In this document: positions 24,616 to 32,825 of the stretch, one piece after another | Position numbering within the stretch: position 1 is the stretch's first letter | Layout of the letters: each line of letters opens with the position of its first letter | Assembly (NCBI GenBank): GCA_963806145.1 | Contig: CAWDXD010000024.1 | Coordinates: 1-64,000 of the forward strand | Origin: DASXKD01 sp963806145 | GTDB lineage: Bacteria > Actinomycetota > Actinomycetes > Streptosporangiales > Streptosporangiaceae | Direction of reading: 5' to 3' | DNA: 64,000 nt | Translations under genes and position numbers: made by a program | The notes under the pieces: generated by a model | What the model saw: only the letters and a program-made list of their open reading frames with translations | Database searches by the model: none | Told to the model about the DNA's origin: nothing

Positions 24616-26003
24616 TGCAGGAGCCTCGGGAAGTGCAGCCGCCCGTGCCCGGGCACCAGCGCGTCCAGCATGTCGTCGACCAGGATCCGGCCCAGCGGCT
24701 TGCCCTCGTCGTCCACCACCAGCAGCGACGAGCGCCGGGACTCGACCATCTCGGTGGCGACCGTGTCGAGGTCGGCGTCGGGGCGCAGGGTGACCGGGGG
24801 ATTTTCCGGGTCGATGATGTCCGCGAGCTGCTTGCCGGCCTTGTTGACCAGCAGGTCGAAGGCGGAGACATCGCCGATGAGCCGCCCTTCGGCGTCGAGC
24901 ACCGCCACCGAGTCGATTTCCGTCTGGTGCTTGGCCAGCTTGACCAGCCTTTTCCGCACTTCCTCGACCGTCTCGTGCGGTTCGGCGCAGGCGAGCACCG
25001 TGGTCATCACGCCACCGGCCTCGTCGGGGGCGTAGCCGAGCAGCCGGGCCAGTTCCCGCTGGGTGGCGAGCGGCATCTGTGCGAGCAACTGCGCCTGTTC
25101 GTCCTCGGGCAGCCCACGCAGCGCCTCGGCGGCCTCGTCGGGCTCCATCGCCGCGACCAGGTCGGCGGCCTGCGCGGGTTCCATCTCCCGCAACAGCGCG
25201 GTCAGCTCGTCCGGTTCCATCTCCTCCAGCGCGTCCGCCGCCAGGTCGTGGTCCAGGCTGGCAAGCAGCTCCTTGCGCCCGGACCTGCCCAGCCCCTCCA
25301 GCACGTCGGCGAGTTCCGCGGGGCGCAGCCGGCGCAGCGCGGAGCTCGGGGTGCGCAGCTTCATCGCGGCGGGCTCCTCGGGCGAGTCCTCGCCGAACGA
25401 CTCGATCGCGGCCCAGTCGATCACCCGGTCCGGGGTGGGATGCCAGCGGAAGCGCTTGGGGCCCAGGCGCCGCAGCAGGGTCTGCAGGCTCACGTCCACG
25501 CCGACCAGCCGGACCTGGTCGCCCACCTGGGCGAGATACAGGTCGGCGGCCCGGATCACCTGGATCTCGTCGGTGTCCACGAGCTGGTGGTCGAGGATGT
25601 CCCTGGCCAGCAGCACCTCGCCCTCGCGGCGGCGGAACTCGCGCAGGTCCATCCGGGCGGTCCGCAGCGTGACGGACCGGCGGTCCACGTGGTCGATGAC
25701 CGAGGAGTCCAGGTAAGCCTGCCGCCGCCCGACCCGGACCACCAAGCCGGTGACCGCCGGGTAGTCGTCGCCGCCATCCATGCTGGCCACCAGGTCGACG
25801 AGGCGGCCTACCTCCTCGCCGGACTGGTTCAGCACGGGGGCGCCGTCCAGGCCGACGAGCGAGATGATGTTGTGCCGCACCTGCCGCGATGTGGTCAGCC
25901 GCTGCGAGTAGGCCTCGAACAGCTGAGCCGGGGCGGCGCGGTGGCCGTCTCTGGTCCGCCGGGCAGGGCCACGGGGCCGGGAGAGAAATCGCCGGTCGGG
26001 CAC
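24612..26003 (-). CDS. Soluble PRC-barrel, MgtE_N and CBS-pair protein
   Basis: The 463-residue protein has no membrane segment. After an N-terminal PRC-barrel-like part (about residues 45-190) comes an MgtE N-domain (about 225-335, repeated short acidic helices such as LDHDLAADALEEMEPDELTAL and AAEALRGLPEDEQAQLL) and two CBS motifs (about 345-460). In MgtE the N and CBS domains are the Mg2+ sensor that gates the pore, and here the MgtE membrane domain is missing. The coupled next gene is an NRAMP-like carrier, so this looks like a sensor lent to another transporter. Start: GTG at 26003, with AGGAGG five bases before it. Confidence 0.82.
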   Translation of the reverse strand: MPDRRFLSRPRGPARRTRDGHRAAPAQLFEAYSQRLTTSRQVRHNIISLVGLDGAPVLNQSGEEVGRLVDLVASMDGGDDYPAVTGLVVRVGRRQAYLDSSVIDHVDRRSVTLRTARMDLREFRRREGEVLLARDILDHQLVDTDEIQVIRAADLYLAQVGDQVRLVGVDVSLQTLLRRLGPKRFRWHPTPDRVIDWAAIESFGEDSPEEPAAMKLRTPSSALRRLRPAELADVLEGLGRSGRKELLASLDHDLAADALEEMEPDELTALLREMEPAQAADLVAAMEPDEAAEALRGLPEDEQAQLLAQMPLATQRELARLLGYAPDEAGGVMTTVLACAEPHETVEEVRKRLVKLAKHQTEIDSVAVLDAEGRLIGDVSAFDLLVNKAGKQLADIIDPENPPVTLRPDADLDTVATEMVESRRSSLLVVDDEGKPLGRILVDDMLDALVPGHGRLHFPRLLQ

Positions 26004-26238
26004 AGCAACCTCCTGGTCCGCCGGCCGATCCGGGTGATCTACCCGGGAGGGCCCGGCAGGCGTAGGGACGGGAACGCGCAGCATCTGGCGGCCCGGCCCC
26101 TGGTGGTAGCCGCGCCCGCCGTGGTTGTACTGCAGGGATCGCCGAGCACGACCGCACCTCCCTCATCTCGGTTGCGACATCAAGGCTAGACGCCGCGGGC
26201 GGGGGAGCGAAATTGAGGGGTCGCTGCGGCGGTTAAGC

Positions 26239-26280
26239 CCGGGGGCCACCGGCGGCCTTCGTCGCGGGGCCTTGGCCCTG
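26239..26280 (+). repeat. Dispersed intergenic repeat, partial copy B
   Basis: This stretch carries GGCCTTCGTCGCGGGGCCTTGGCCCTG, the second half of the element seen whole at 27472-27544. It sits just beyond the CaiB-family gene stop and may act in termination. Confidence 0.55.
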
Positions 26281-27429
26281 TCAGCTCACCGCGCCGCGGT
26301 CCTGGAGGCCGGTGATCTCGGCCGGGGTCAGGCCGAGGCCGGTCAGCACTTGCCTGGTGTTGCTGCCGGGCCGGACCGGCGGTGACGGCGGGCCGCTGGG
26401 GGTGCGGCCGAAGCGGGGCGCCGGGGCCGGCTGGATGACCCCGCCCACGTCGACAAAGGTGCCGCGGGCGGCGTTGTGCGGGTGCGCCGGGGCGTCCGCG
26501 GGGCTGACCACGGGCGCCACGCAAGCATCCGAGTCCGCGAAAGCCACTGCCCACTGCGCCTGGGTGCGCCCGGCGAACGCCTCGGTGAACCGCGCCCGCA
26601 GCTCCGGCCACCCGGACCGGTCGTACTGGGCGGGCAGGCCCGCCTCGTCCAGGCCGAGGCCCGCCAGCAACTCGGCGTAGAACTTCGGCTCCAGCGCCCC
26701 CACCGCCATGTGCCGCCCGTCGGCCGTGGTGTAGGTGTCGTAGAACGGCGCGCCGCCATCCAGCACGTTGGTGCCCCGCCTGTCCTGCCAGCCGCCCGCC
26801 GCGCGCAGCCCGTAGAGGAAGGACGCGAGCATCGCCGACCCGTCGACCATCGCAACGTCGATGGCCTGGCCCAGGCCGGACCGCTCGCGCTCCAGCAGCG
26901 CGGCGAGTACCCCGATCACCAGCAGCATGCCGCCCCCGCCGAAATCCCCGATCAGGTTCAGCGGGGGGACCGGGCGATCGCCTTCGCGCCCGATGGGCTC
27001 CAGGGTGCCGGACACCGCGATGTAGTCGATGTCGTGGCCGGCCGTCGCGGCGAGCGGGCCATCCTGCCCCCAGCCGGTCATCCGGGCGTAGATCAGCCGT
27101 GGGTTCCGCTCCGCGCAGACGTCGGGCCCGAAGCCGAGCCGCTCCGCTACCCCCGGCCGGAACGCCTCCACCAGCACGTCCGACTCGGCGGCCAGGCGGA
27201 GCAGGATCTCCATCCCGGCCGGGTTCTTAAGGTCCAGCCGGATCGACCGGCGGCTGCGGGACAGCGGATCCACCGGCGGCAACTGCTGCCGGCCCGAGCG
27301 GTCCGGGCGGTCGATCCGCAGCACGTCCGCGCCCATGTCGGCCAGGACCATGCAGCCGAACGGTGCCGGTGCCAGGCTCGCAACCTCGATGACCTTGAGC
27401 CCTTCCAGGGGGCCTGTCCGTCTGTCCAC
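26281..27429 (-). CDS. CaiB/BaiF-family CoA transferase or alpha-methylacyl-CoA racemase
   Basis: The 382-residue class III CoA-transferase-family protein is of the racemase-like length. The start region LEGLKVIEVASLAPAPFGCMVLADMGADVLRID is the standard opening of the fold. Further on are FRPGVAERLG, the GHDIDYIAVSG segment seen in alpha-methylacyl-CoA racemases, and DGGAPFYDTYTTADGRHMAVG near residue 235. In racemases the catalytic pair is a His/Asp. The GTG at 27429 is used because it directly precedes the fold; the frame upstream adds about 50 unlike residues. Likely role: epimerising branched acyl-CoAs for beta-oxidation. It is divergent from csoR with a dispersed repeat between. Confidence 0.85.
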   Translation of the reverse strand: MDRRTGPLEGLKVIEVASLAPAPFGCMVLADMGADVLRIDRPDRSGRQQLPPVDPLSRSRRSIRLDLKNPAGMEILLRLAAESDVLVEAFRPGVAERLGFGPDVCAERNPRLIYARMTGWGQDGPLAATAGHDIDYIAVSGTLEPIGREGDRPVPPLNLIGDFGGGGMLLVIGVLAALLERERSGLGQAIDVAMVDGSAMLASFLYGLRAAGGWQDRRGTNVLDGGAPFYDTYTTADGRHMAVGALEPKFYAELLAGLGLDEAGLPAQYDRSGWPELRARFTEAFAGRTQAQWAVAFADSDACVAPVVSPADAPAHPHNAARGTFVDVGGVIQPAPAPRFGRTPSGPPSPPVRPGSNTRQVLTGLGLTPAEITGLQDRGAVS

Positions 27430-27471
27430 GCCGATAGCCTGCCATGCCCGGCCCTGCCCGGCAGTGCTAGC

Positions 27472-27544
27472 CCGGGGGGCGACCCCCGGACCCCCCGCTG
27501 GCTCAGTGCCCCGTTCCTTCGTCACGGGGCACTGGCCCCGCCGG
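27472..27544 (+). repeat. Dispersed intergenic repeat, copy C
   Basis: Full copy: GGGGGGCGACCCCC hairpin, CCCCCCGCTGGC, GTTCCTTCGTCAC, then GGGGCACTGGCCCC hairpin. Same order as copy A (minus strand, 23055-23130). It lies between the CaiB-family and csoR-like starts. Confidence 0.65.
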
Positions 27545-27555
27545 TGGCCGAACTT

Positions 27556-27571
27556 CCTACCTCCACGTAGG
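27556..27571. promoter_or_regulatory. Candidate CsoR operator
   Basis: CCTAC and GTAGG flank a six-base spacer and overlap the -10 box of the csoR-like gene, a suitable place for autorepression by a CsoR-type tetramer. Confidence 0.5.
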
Positions 27572-27573
27572 GT
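27568..27573 (+). promoter_or_regulatory. -10 box of the csoR-like gene
   Basis: TAGGGT is followed by seven bases and then the ATG at 27581; leaderless layout, overlapped by the candidate operator. Confidence 0.5.
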
Positions 27574-27580
27574 TGCGCCC

Positions 27581-27862
27581 ATGCGCGGTTACACCCAGGA
27601 CAAAGACGCCTATCTCCGCAGGCTCCGCCGCATCGAGGGCCAGGTGCGCGGGATCGCGCGGATGGTGGACGAGGACGTCTACTGCATCGACGTGCTGACC
27701 CAGGTGTCGGCGGTGACCAGGGCGCTCCAGGCCGTCGCGCTCGCGCTGCTCGAAGACCACCTTGGCGAATGCGTCTCCGAGGCGGTGCGCAAGGGCGGGG
27801 ACGAGGGCGCGGAATCGGTGCGTGAGGCCGCGGCGGCCATCACCCGCCTCGTCCGGTCTTAA
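27581..27862 (+). CDS. csoR: CsoR-family metal-sensing repressor
   Basis: This is a 93-residue all-helical repressor with the family opening RRLRRIEGQVRGIARMV and the ligand set of copper-sensing CsoR: Cys in VYCIDVL, then His and Cys in LEDHLGECV, i.e. a C-H-C triad across the dimer. Family members release DNA when Cu(I) binds. The start at 27581 sits seven bases after a -10 box; an upstream open frame overlaps the divergent CaiB-like gene and is spurious. No copper ATPase or chaperone is adjacent, so its targets must lie elsewhere, or it senses a related thiol or sulfur signal. Confidence 0.9.
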   Translation: MRGYTQDKDAYLRRLRRIEGQVRGIARMVDEDVYCIDVLTQVSAVTRALQAVALALLEDHLGECVSEAVRKGGDEGAESVREAAAAITRLVRS

Positions 27863-27870
27863 CGGGCGTG

Positions 27871-28401
27871 TTACCCCTGCGGATCCGTGGCAGGGGCGGC
27901 GAAGCGGGCGAAGGCGCGGAGGTTCGCGGTGCTCTCGCCGCGCTTGACCCGCCACGCCCACTCGCGGCGGATCGAGGACTCGAACCCGATGGCCAGCGCC
28001 GAGTTGAAGTTGTCGTCGGAGTAGCTCAGCACGCAGCCGAGCACCCTGTCGATCTCCTCGGTGGAGACCGACGCCAGCGGCAGCCGCCCGGTCAGGTAAA
28101 CGTCCCCGCGCTCGTCCACGGCGAAGTGCACCCCGTACATCCGGCCGTTGCGCTCCAGCAGGAACCGGTAGAAGCGGGCGTGGTGCTCGTCCGGCTGACG
28201 GCAGAAGAACGCCTCCACATGCAGGCTGTGCGCGCCCACTATCAGCCAGGTCATGGTCGCGAGCTTTCGCTGGCCCTCGAGCCGGACCAGATAGCTGCCC
28301 GGGGCCGGGCTCTCCGGCGTCAGCTCCAGCGCCTGCAGGGCCGCCTCCACCGCGGCCGCGGCGGCCGCCTGGGCCGCCGGCATCTCCCCGGCTGACGTCA
28401 T
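27871..28401 (-). CDS. YbjN-domain protein
   Basis: The 176-residue protein has a YbjN-like fold (about residues 20-160): LVRLEGQRKLATMTWLIVGAHSLHVEAFFCR, then FYRFLLERNGRMYGVHFAVDERGDVYLTGRLPL and a helix-strand pair near the end. YbjN proteins are often described as chaperone-like or type III secretion chaperone folds, without a settled function. Its position immediately downstream of mshA and next to phosphoglyceromutase is conserved across actinobacteria, which suggests a housekeeping role. It reads in the same direction as mshA, but a 70-base gap separates them. Confidence 0.88.
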   Translation of the reverse strand: MTSAGEMPAAQAAAAAAVEAALQALELTPESPAPGSYLVRLEGQRKLATMTWLIVGAHSLHVEAFFCRQPDEHHARFYRFLLERNGRMYGVHFAVDERGDVYLTGRLPLASVSTEEIDRVLGCVLSYSDDNFNSALAIGFESSIRREWAWRVKRGESTANLRAFARFAAPATDPQG

Positions 28402-28473
28402 CGCCGCGCCCCGTGCTCCATGGGGCCATCCTGCCAGCCGCGAAACCGCGCCGCCCGCCGCCGGGCGGCCCGG

Positions 28474-29760
28474 TCAGACCGCGCGCAGCGCGCTGCGGGC
28501 CGGGGCGGGGGCGCTCACGGCCCCCCGGTACACGCTGAGCAGGCGGTCGACCGTGCTTCCCCAGCCGAACCGGCTCGCGTGCTCGACGGCGCCCGCCGAC
28601 AGCCTGGCCCGCAGCGCGGGGGAGGCGAACAGCCGGCGCAGGGCGTCGGCGTAGCGGGCCGGGTCGTGCCCTTCGACGAGGATGCCGGAGACACCGTCCT
28701 GAACCGCGGTGCGCAGGCCGCCCACCGAGGCCGCGACCACCGGTGTGCCGCAGGCCTGCGCTTCGACGGCTACCAGCCCGAACGACTCCGAGTATGACGG
28801 GACCATGACCACCGTGGCGGCCCGGTACCAGTCGGCGAGTTCCGGCTGCGGGCAGGGCGGCTCGACCCGCACCACCTCGCAGAGCCCCAGCGCCTGCGCG
28901 GCCTCGGTGAGCTGGTCGGGGTCGGCGCGGCCGGTCCCGCTCGGGCCGCCCACGAAGGCAACCGTGAGCACCCGCGCTAGCGCCGGGTCGCCACGGATCA
29001 GCTCCGCGGCCGCGTGCAGCACCACGTCCGGCGCCTTCAGCGGCTGGATGCGGCCGGCGAACACGATGACCGGGCCGTCCTCGGGCAGGCCCAGGCGGCG
29101 CCGGGCGGCGCTGGCCGGACCGGGCCGGAAGATCGACAGGTCCACCCCGGGGTTGACGGTCCAGATCTTGGCCGGCTCCGCCCCGTAGAGCCTGGCGAGC
29201 TGGCGGGCCTCCTCGTCGGTGTTCGCCACCAGCCGGTCGGCCGAGGCGACCACGTCCGATTCGCCGCGCAGCCGGATGTCCGGCTCGCGCATGTCCCCGC
29301 GGGCGAGCGCGGCGTTCTTGACCCTGCCGAGCGTGTGCATGGACTGCACGAACGGCACGCCCCACCGTTCCTTGGCGACCGCGCCGACGTGACCGGACAG
29401 CCAGTAGTGGCCGTGCACCAGGTCGTACCGGCCCGGGGCGTAGGCGGCCTCGGTGCGCAGCACTCCCAGGGTGAACTCGCAGAGCTGGGCTGGCAGGTCG
29501 GCCTTGTCCAGCTCCTCGAACGGGCCGGCCTGCACGTGCCGGACCAGCACCCCGGGCACCAGTTCGTGCACCGGTGCGGCGTCGCGGGAGACCGCCCGGG
29601 TGAAGATCTCCACCTCCACGCCGCGGGCGGCCATCCGCTTGGCGACCTCGACGACGTAGACGTTGAGGCCACCCGCGTCGCCGGTGCCCGGCTGTTCCAG
29701 TGGCGAGGTATGGAGGCTGATGGTCGCGATCCGCCTTGGTACCCGTGCCGGCACAGGCAT
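28474..29760 (-). CDS. mshA: D-inositol-3-phosphate glycosyltransferase MshA
   Basis: MshA starts mycothiol synthesis by joining GlcNAc from UDP-GlcNAc to 1L-inositol-3-phosphate. The 428-residue GT4 protein has the N-terminal GDAGGLNVYV nucleotide/inositol loop (from residue 27), VHGHYWLSG, and NTDEEARQLARLYG. The C-terminal Rossmann domain has the E-x7-E motif within SYSESFGLVAVEAQACG. These match characterised MshA. The ATG at 29760 is preceded by GGAGG; an upstream extension of 56 codons is unlike the family. It is divergent from gpm. Confidence 0.95.
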   Translation of the reverse strand: MPVPARVPRRIATISLHTSPLEQPGTGDAGGLNVYVVEVAKRMAARGVEVEIFTRAVSRDAAPVHELVPGVLVRHVQAGPFEELDKADLPAQLCEFTLGVLRTEAAYAPGRYDLVHGHYWLSGHVGAVAKERWGVPFVQSMHTLGRVKNAALARGDMREPDIRLRGESDVVASADRLVANTDEEARQLARLYGAEPAKIWTVNPGVDLSIFRPGPASAARRRLGLPEDGPVIVFAGRIQPLKAPDVVLHAAAELIRGDPALARVLTVAFVGGPSGTGRADPDQLTEAAQALGLCEVVRVEPPCPQPELADWYRAATVVMVPSYSESFGLVAVEAQACGTPVVAASVGGLRTAVQDGVSGILVEGHDPARYADALRRLFASPALRARLSAGAVEHASRFGWGSTVDRLLSVYRGAVSAPAPARSALRAV

Positions 29761-29905
29761 CCACCTCCGACAGGGCGACCCGGAGGCCGCATCACGTGTA
29801 CCCGCCAGGGCCAACCACGCAGCCGCACCGCGTGTTCCCGGACTCCGGACCCCGGTGGCCTGCCGGCCCCGCGACTGCGTCGCGGCGCCCGGGCCACGGG
29901 ACGGA

Positions 29906-29911
29906 TAGGCT
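29906..29911 (+). promoter_or_regulatory. -10 box of gpm
   Basis: TAGGCT, seven bases, then the ATG at 29919 (leaderless layout). Confidence 0.5.
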
Positions 29912-29918
29912 CTCGGCC

Positions 29919-30662
29919 ATGTCCACACTGGTGCTGCTCAGGCACGGCGAGAGCGCTTGGAACGCGGAGGGGCTGTTCACCGGCTGGGTGGACGTCGGGC
30001 TGTCGGACACCGGCGCCCGGGAGGCCGTCGCGGGCGGAGCGCTGCTGCGCGAGCATGGCCTTCGCCCCGAAATCGTGCACACCTCGGTGCTCACCCGCGC
30101 CATCCAGACCGCCAACCTGGCGCTGGAGGAGGCCGGCCTGCTCTGGCTGCCGGTGGCCAGGTCGTGGCGGCTGAATGAGCGCCACTACGGCGCGCTCCAG
30201 GGGAAGAGCAAGGCGCAGACCCGGGAGGAGTTCGGCGACGAGCAGTTCATGGTGTGGCGCCGCTCCTACGATGTCCCGCCGCCACCACTGCCCGACGATC
30301 ATCCGCTCTCCCAGGCGGCTGACCCCCGCTACGCCCATCTGCCGCCTGAGTTGCTGCCCCGCACCGAGTGCCTCGCCGATGTGCTCCACCGGATGCTCCC
30401 GTACTGGTATGACGCGATCGTGCCGGAATTGGCGGCAAGCCGGACGGTTCTCGTGGTCGCCCACGGCAACTCGCTGCGCGCCCTGGTCAAGCACCTCGAC
30501 GAGATCGGCGATACCGAGATCGCCGGGCTGAACATCCCTACCGGCATTCCGCTGGTGTATGAACTGGACGGGAGCTTCCGGCCGAAGGTGCCCGGCGGCC
30601 GGTACCTGGACCCCGCGGCCGCCTCGGCCGCGGCCGAGGCAGTGCGTAATCAGGGCCGATGA
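29919..30662 (+). CDS. gpmA: 2,3-bisphosphoglycerate-dependent phosphoglycerate mutase
   Basis: The enzyme interconverts 3- and 2-phosphoglycerate in glycolysis. The 247-residue protein has LLRHGESAWN (catalytic His9 within residues 8-11), LNERHYGALQGKSKAQT (Glu and the second arginine set) and VAHGNSLRALVKHLD (second catalytic His). These are all family hallmarks. The start is seven bases after a -10 box; a longer frame upstream overlaps the mshA promoter region and is not used. The mshA-gpm-senX3-regX3 order is the conserved actinobacterial layout. Confidence 0.96.
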   Translation: MSTLVLLRHGESAWNAEGLFTGWVDVGLSDTGAREAVAGGALLREHGLRPEIVHTSVLTRAIQTANLALEEAGLLWLPVARSWRLNERHYGALQGKSKAQTREEFGDEQFMVWRRSYDVPPPPLPDDHPLSQAADPRYAHLPPELLPRTECLADVLHRMLPYWYDAIVPELAASRTVLVVAHGNSLRALVKHLDEIGDTEIAGLNIPTGIPLVYELDGSFRPKVPGGRYLDPAAASAAAEAVRNQGR

Positions 30663-30892
30663 CCGGCCGGGCGGCCGGAAACGGCCGGATGTTGTTCGTT
30701 ATGCGCGGAAGATCCCGGCGTGGCCAATTAGTGACTGTTTTATGAATACCTGAGGAACAGGCCCACCATGGGGAGGCCGCCAGAGGCGCCCCAGGCCTTC
30801 TCCGCATACCATCGAGGCGTGTGCGTGCACGTGACGGCTGGTGTTGGTGATCTGGCGCCAGCATTTCGCCCCGCCACGGCAAGGGCTCGCTG

Positions 30893-32023
30893 GTGACCGC
30901 CCGCGGGCGTGTCGCTGACCTGGAGCCCGCCGCCGACCGGCCGCGCGCCACCAGGCTCCCGCCGGGCGTGGCATCGGTGCTGTCCGTGCTTTCCTCCTCC
31001 GCCGTCGTGCTGGACCGTGCCGACAAGGTGCTGATGGCCAGCCAGGCGGCCCGCACGTTCGGCCTGGTCAAAGATGGCCAGCTCATCGTCGGGGAACTGC
31101 TCGCCCTGGTGCGGCAGGTCCGCAGGGACGGGCAGACCCGCGAGGGGGAGGTCGACCTGTCCGGCAGCTCGTTCGGCGGCCGGCGGACCAGTTTCGCCGT
31201 GCGGGTCGCCCCGCTCGGCACCGAGGGGCTCATCCTGCTGCTCGCCGAGGACCAGACCGAGAGCCGGCGGGTGGAGGAGGTCCGGCGGGACTTCGTCGCC
31301 AACATCAGCCACGAACTGAAGACGCCGGTCGGTGCCCTCGCCCTGCTCGCCGAGACCATGGAGGAGGCGGCCGACGACCCCGAGGCCGTGCGGCGCTTCG
31401 CCGGCCGCATGCGCCAGGAGGCGTCCCGGCTGACCTACCTGGTGCAGGACCTGATCACGCTGTCGCGGATCCAGGCGGCCGAGCCCATGCCCGACCCGAT
31501 CGCCGTGGATCTGAGCGCGATCGTCGCGGAGGCCGTGGACCGGGTCCGGATGAAGGCGAGCGCGGACGGCATCGAGGTCGTCGCTGCCTGCGAGGAGCGC
31601 ATTTTCGTGCTCGGCGATGAAGATCTCCTGGTGACAGCGCTGCGCAACCTGCTGGAGAACGCGATCGCCTACAGCCCGGTAAAGACCAGGGTGGTGGTCT
31701 CGGCGTCCAGGGACGGCAGCCGCACCGCCCAGATCAGCGTCGCCGACCAGGGGATCGGCATCCCCGAGCGTGATCTCGAGCGGATCTTCGAGCGGTTCTA
31801 CCGGGTGGATCCGGCCCGGTCGAGGGCCACCGGCGGAACCGGCCTCGGGCTGGCGATCGTGAAGCACGTGATGGCCGCGCACCGCGGCAAGGTCACGGTG
31901 TGGAGCCAGGAAGGCGTCGGGTCCACCTTCACCCTGCAGATGCCCATCGTGAGCAAGCCCCCGACCGCGGGCACCAAACCGGCCGGCGGTCCCCCGCAGC
32001 ATGTCAGGGAGGCGGTCAAGTGA
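30893..32023 (+). CDS. senX3: SenX3-like sensor histidine kinase without membrane helices
   Basis: The 376-residue kinase has a PAS-like domain at about residues 28-118 (SSAVVLDRADKVLMASQAAR), HisKA with NISHELKTPVGAL (His140), and an ATPase domain (NLLENAIAYSP, DQGIGIP, GGTGLGLAIVKHV). Sequence and partner identify it as SenX3/PhoR, which regulates the phosphate-starvation response. Usual SenX3 has two N-terminal transmembrane helices before PAS. Here an in-frame TGA lies about 15 codons before the GTG start and no hydrophobic helix exists, so the protein is soluble. No phoU gene is adjacent. It overlaps regX3 by four bases. Confidence 0.9.
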   Translation: MTARGRVADLEPAADRPRATRLPPGVASVLSVLSSSAVVLDRADKVLMASQAARTFGLVKDGQLIVGELLALVRQVRRDGQTREGEVDLSGSSFGGRRTSFAVRVAPLGTEGLILLLAEDQTESRRVEEVRRDFVANISHELKTPVGALALLAETMEEAADDPEAVRRFAGRMRQEASRLTYLVQDLITLSRIQAAEPMPDPIAVDLSAIVAEAVDRVRMKASADGIEVVAACEERIFVLGDEDLLVTALRNLLENAIAYSPVKTRVVVSASRDGSRTAQISVADQGIGIPERDLERIFERFYRVDPARSRATGGTGLGLAIVKHVMAAHRGKVTVWSQEGVGSTFTLQMPIVSKPPTAGTKPAGGPPQHVREAVK

Positions 32024-32706
32024 CCCGAGTGCTGGTGGTCGAGGACGAGGAGTCCTTCAGCGACGCGCTGTCCTACATGCTGCGCCGCGAGGGCTTCGAG
32101 GTGGCCGTCTGCCCGACCGGGCCGGACGCGATCGAGGCTTTCGACCGGCACGGCGCCGACCTGGTGCTGCTCGACCTCATGTTGCCCGGCCTGCCCGGCA
32201 GCGAGGTGTGCCGGACGCTGCGGGAGCGCTCCAACGTTCCGGTGATCATGCTCACCGCCAAGGACAGCGAGATCGACAAGGTCGTCGGCCTGGAACTCGG
32301 CGCCGACGACTACGTCACCAAGCCGTTCTCCTCCCGGGAACTTGTCGCCCGGATGCGCGCGGTCCTCCGGCGCCGTGGTGAGCCGGACGAGCCGGGTGGC
32401 TCGATCATGGAGTCGGGCCCGGTCCGGATGGACGTGGACCGGCATGTGGTGACCGTGCGCGGTCAGCAGGTCCAGGTACCGCTCAAGGAGTTCGAGTTGC
32501 TGGAGGTCCTGCTCCGCAACGTCGGCCGGGTGCTGGCCAGGATGCAGCTCATCGACCGGGTCTGGGGCGCGGACTACGTGGGCGACACCAAGACCCTGGA
32601 TGTGCACATCAAGCGGCTCCGGGCCAAGATCGAGACCGATCCGGGCAACCCGCGGCACATCATCACGGTGCGCGGGCTCGGCTACAAGTTCGAGCCTGGC
32701 GACTAA
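32020..32706 (+). CDS. regX3: RegX3-like OmpR-family response regulator
   Basis: The 228-residue phosphate-response regulator has a receiver domain with EDE at 8-10, phospho-acceptor Asp52 in LLDLMLPG, and Lys in TKPFSSRELV. A winged DNA-binding domain lies at about 130-225 (VPLKEFELLEVLLRNVGRV, DTKTLDVHIKRLRAKIE, RGLGYKFE). The closest family is RegX3/PhoP. It starts at a GTG overlapping the senX3 stop. A typical target set is pstSCAB and phosphatase genes, none of which is in this window. Confidence 0.93.
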   Translation: MTRVLVVEDEESFSDALSYMLRREGFEVAVCPTGPDAIEAFDRHGADLVLLDLMLPGLPGSEVCRTLRERSNVPVIMLTAKDSEIDKVVGLELGADDYVTKPFSSRELVARMRAVLRRRGEPDEPGGSIMESGPVRMDVDRHVVTVRGQQVQVPLKEFELLEVLLRNVGRVLARMQLIDRVWGADYVGDTKTLDVHIKRLRAKIETDPGNPRHIITVRGLGYKFEPGD

Positions 32707-32825
32707 AGTCCCGCCGCCTCCGCTTGCCGGGCCCTGCCTGCCCCGGTGCACGGCCTGTGCGGCGGGGCACCACGGGCCCCGCGTGCGGCCAGGATGCCCG
32801 CTGGCACGGGGTGCGTAGCGGCCCG

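Noticed and set aside
23146..26166. 1006-residue single protein joining NRAMP-like and upstream sequence
   Set aside because: The first 517 codons are in another frame of the MgtE_N/CBS gene. A GTGA overlap at 24612-24615 gives the natural start.
26004..26280. Mg2+ (M-box) or Mn2+ (yybP-ykoY) riboswitch before the MgtE_N/CBS gene
   Set aside because: No recognisable conserved core in the upstream bases; only a partial dispersed repeat is present.
27557..29764. 735-codon minus-strand frame over ybjN and mshA
   Set aside because: A shadow frame shifted from mshA and ybjN; Arg/Gly-rich with no fold.
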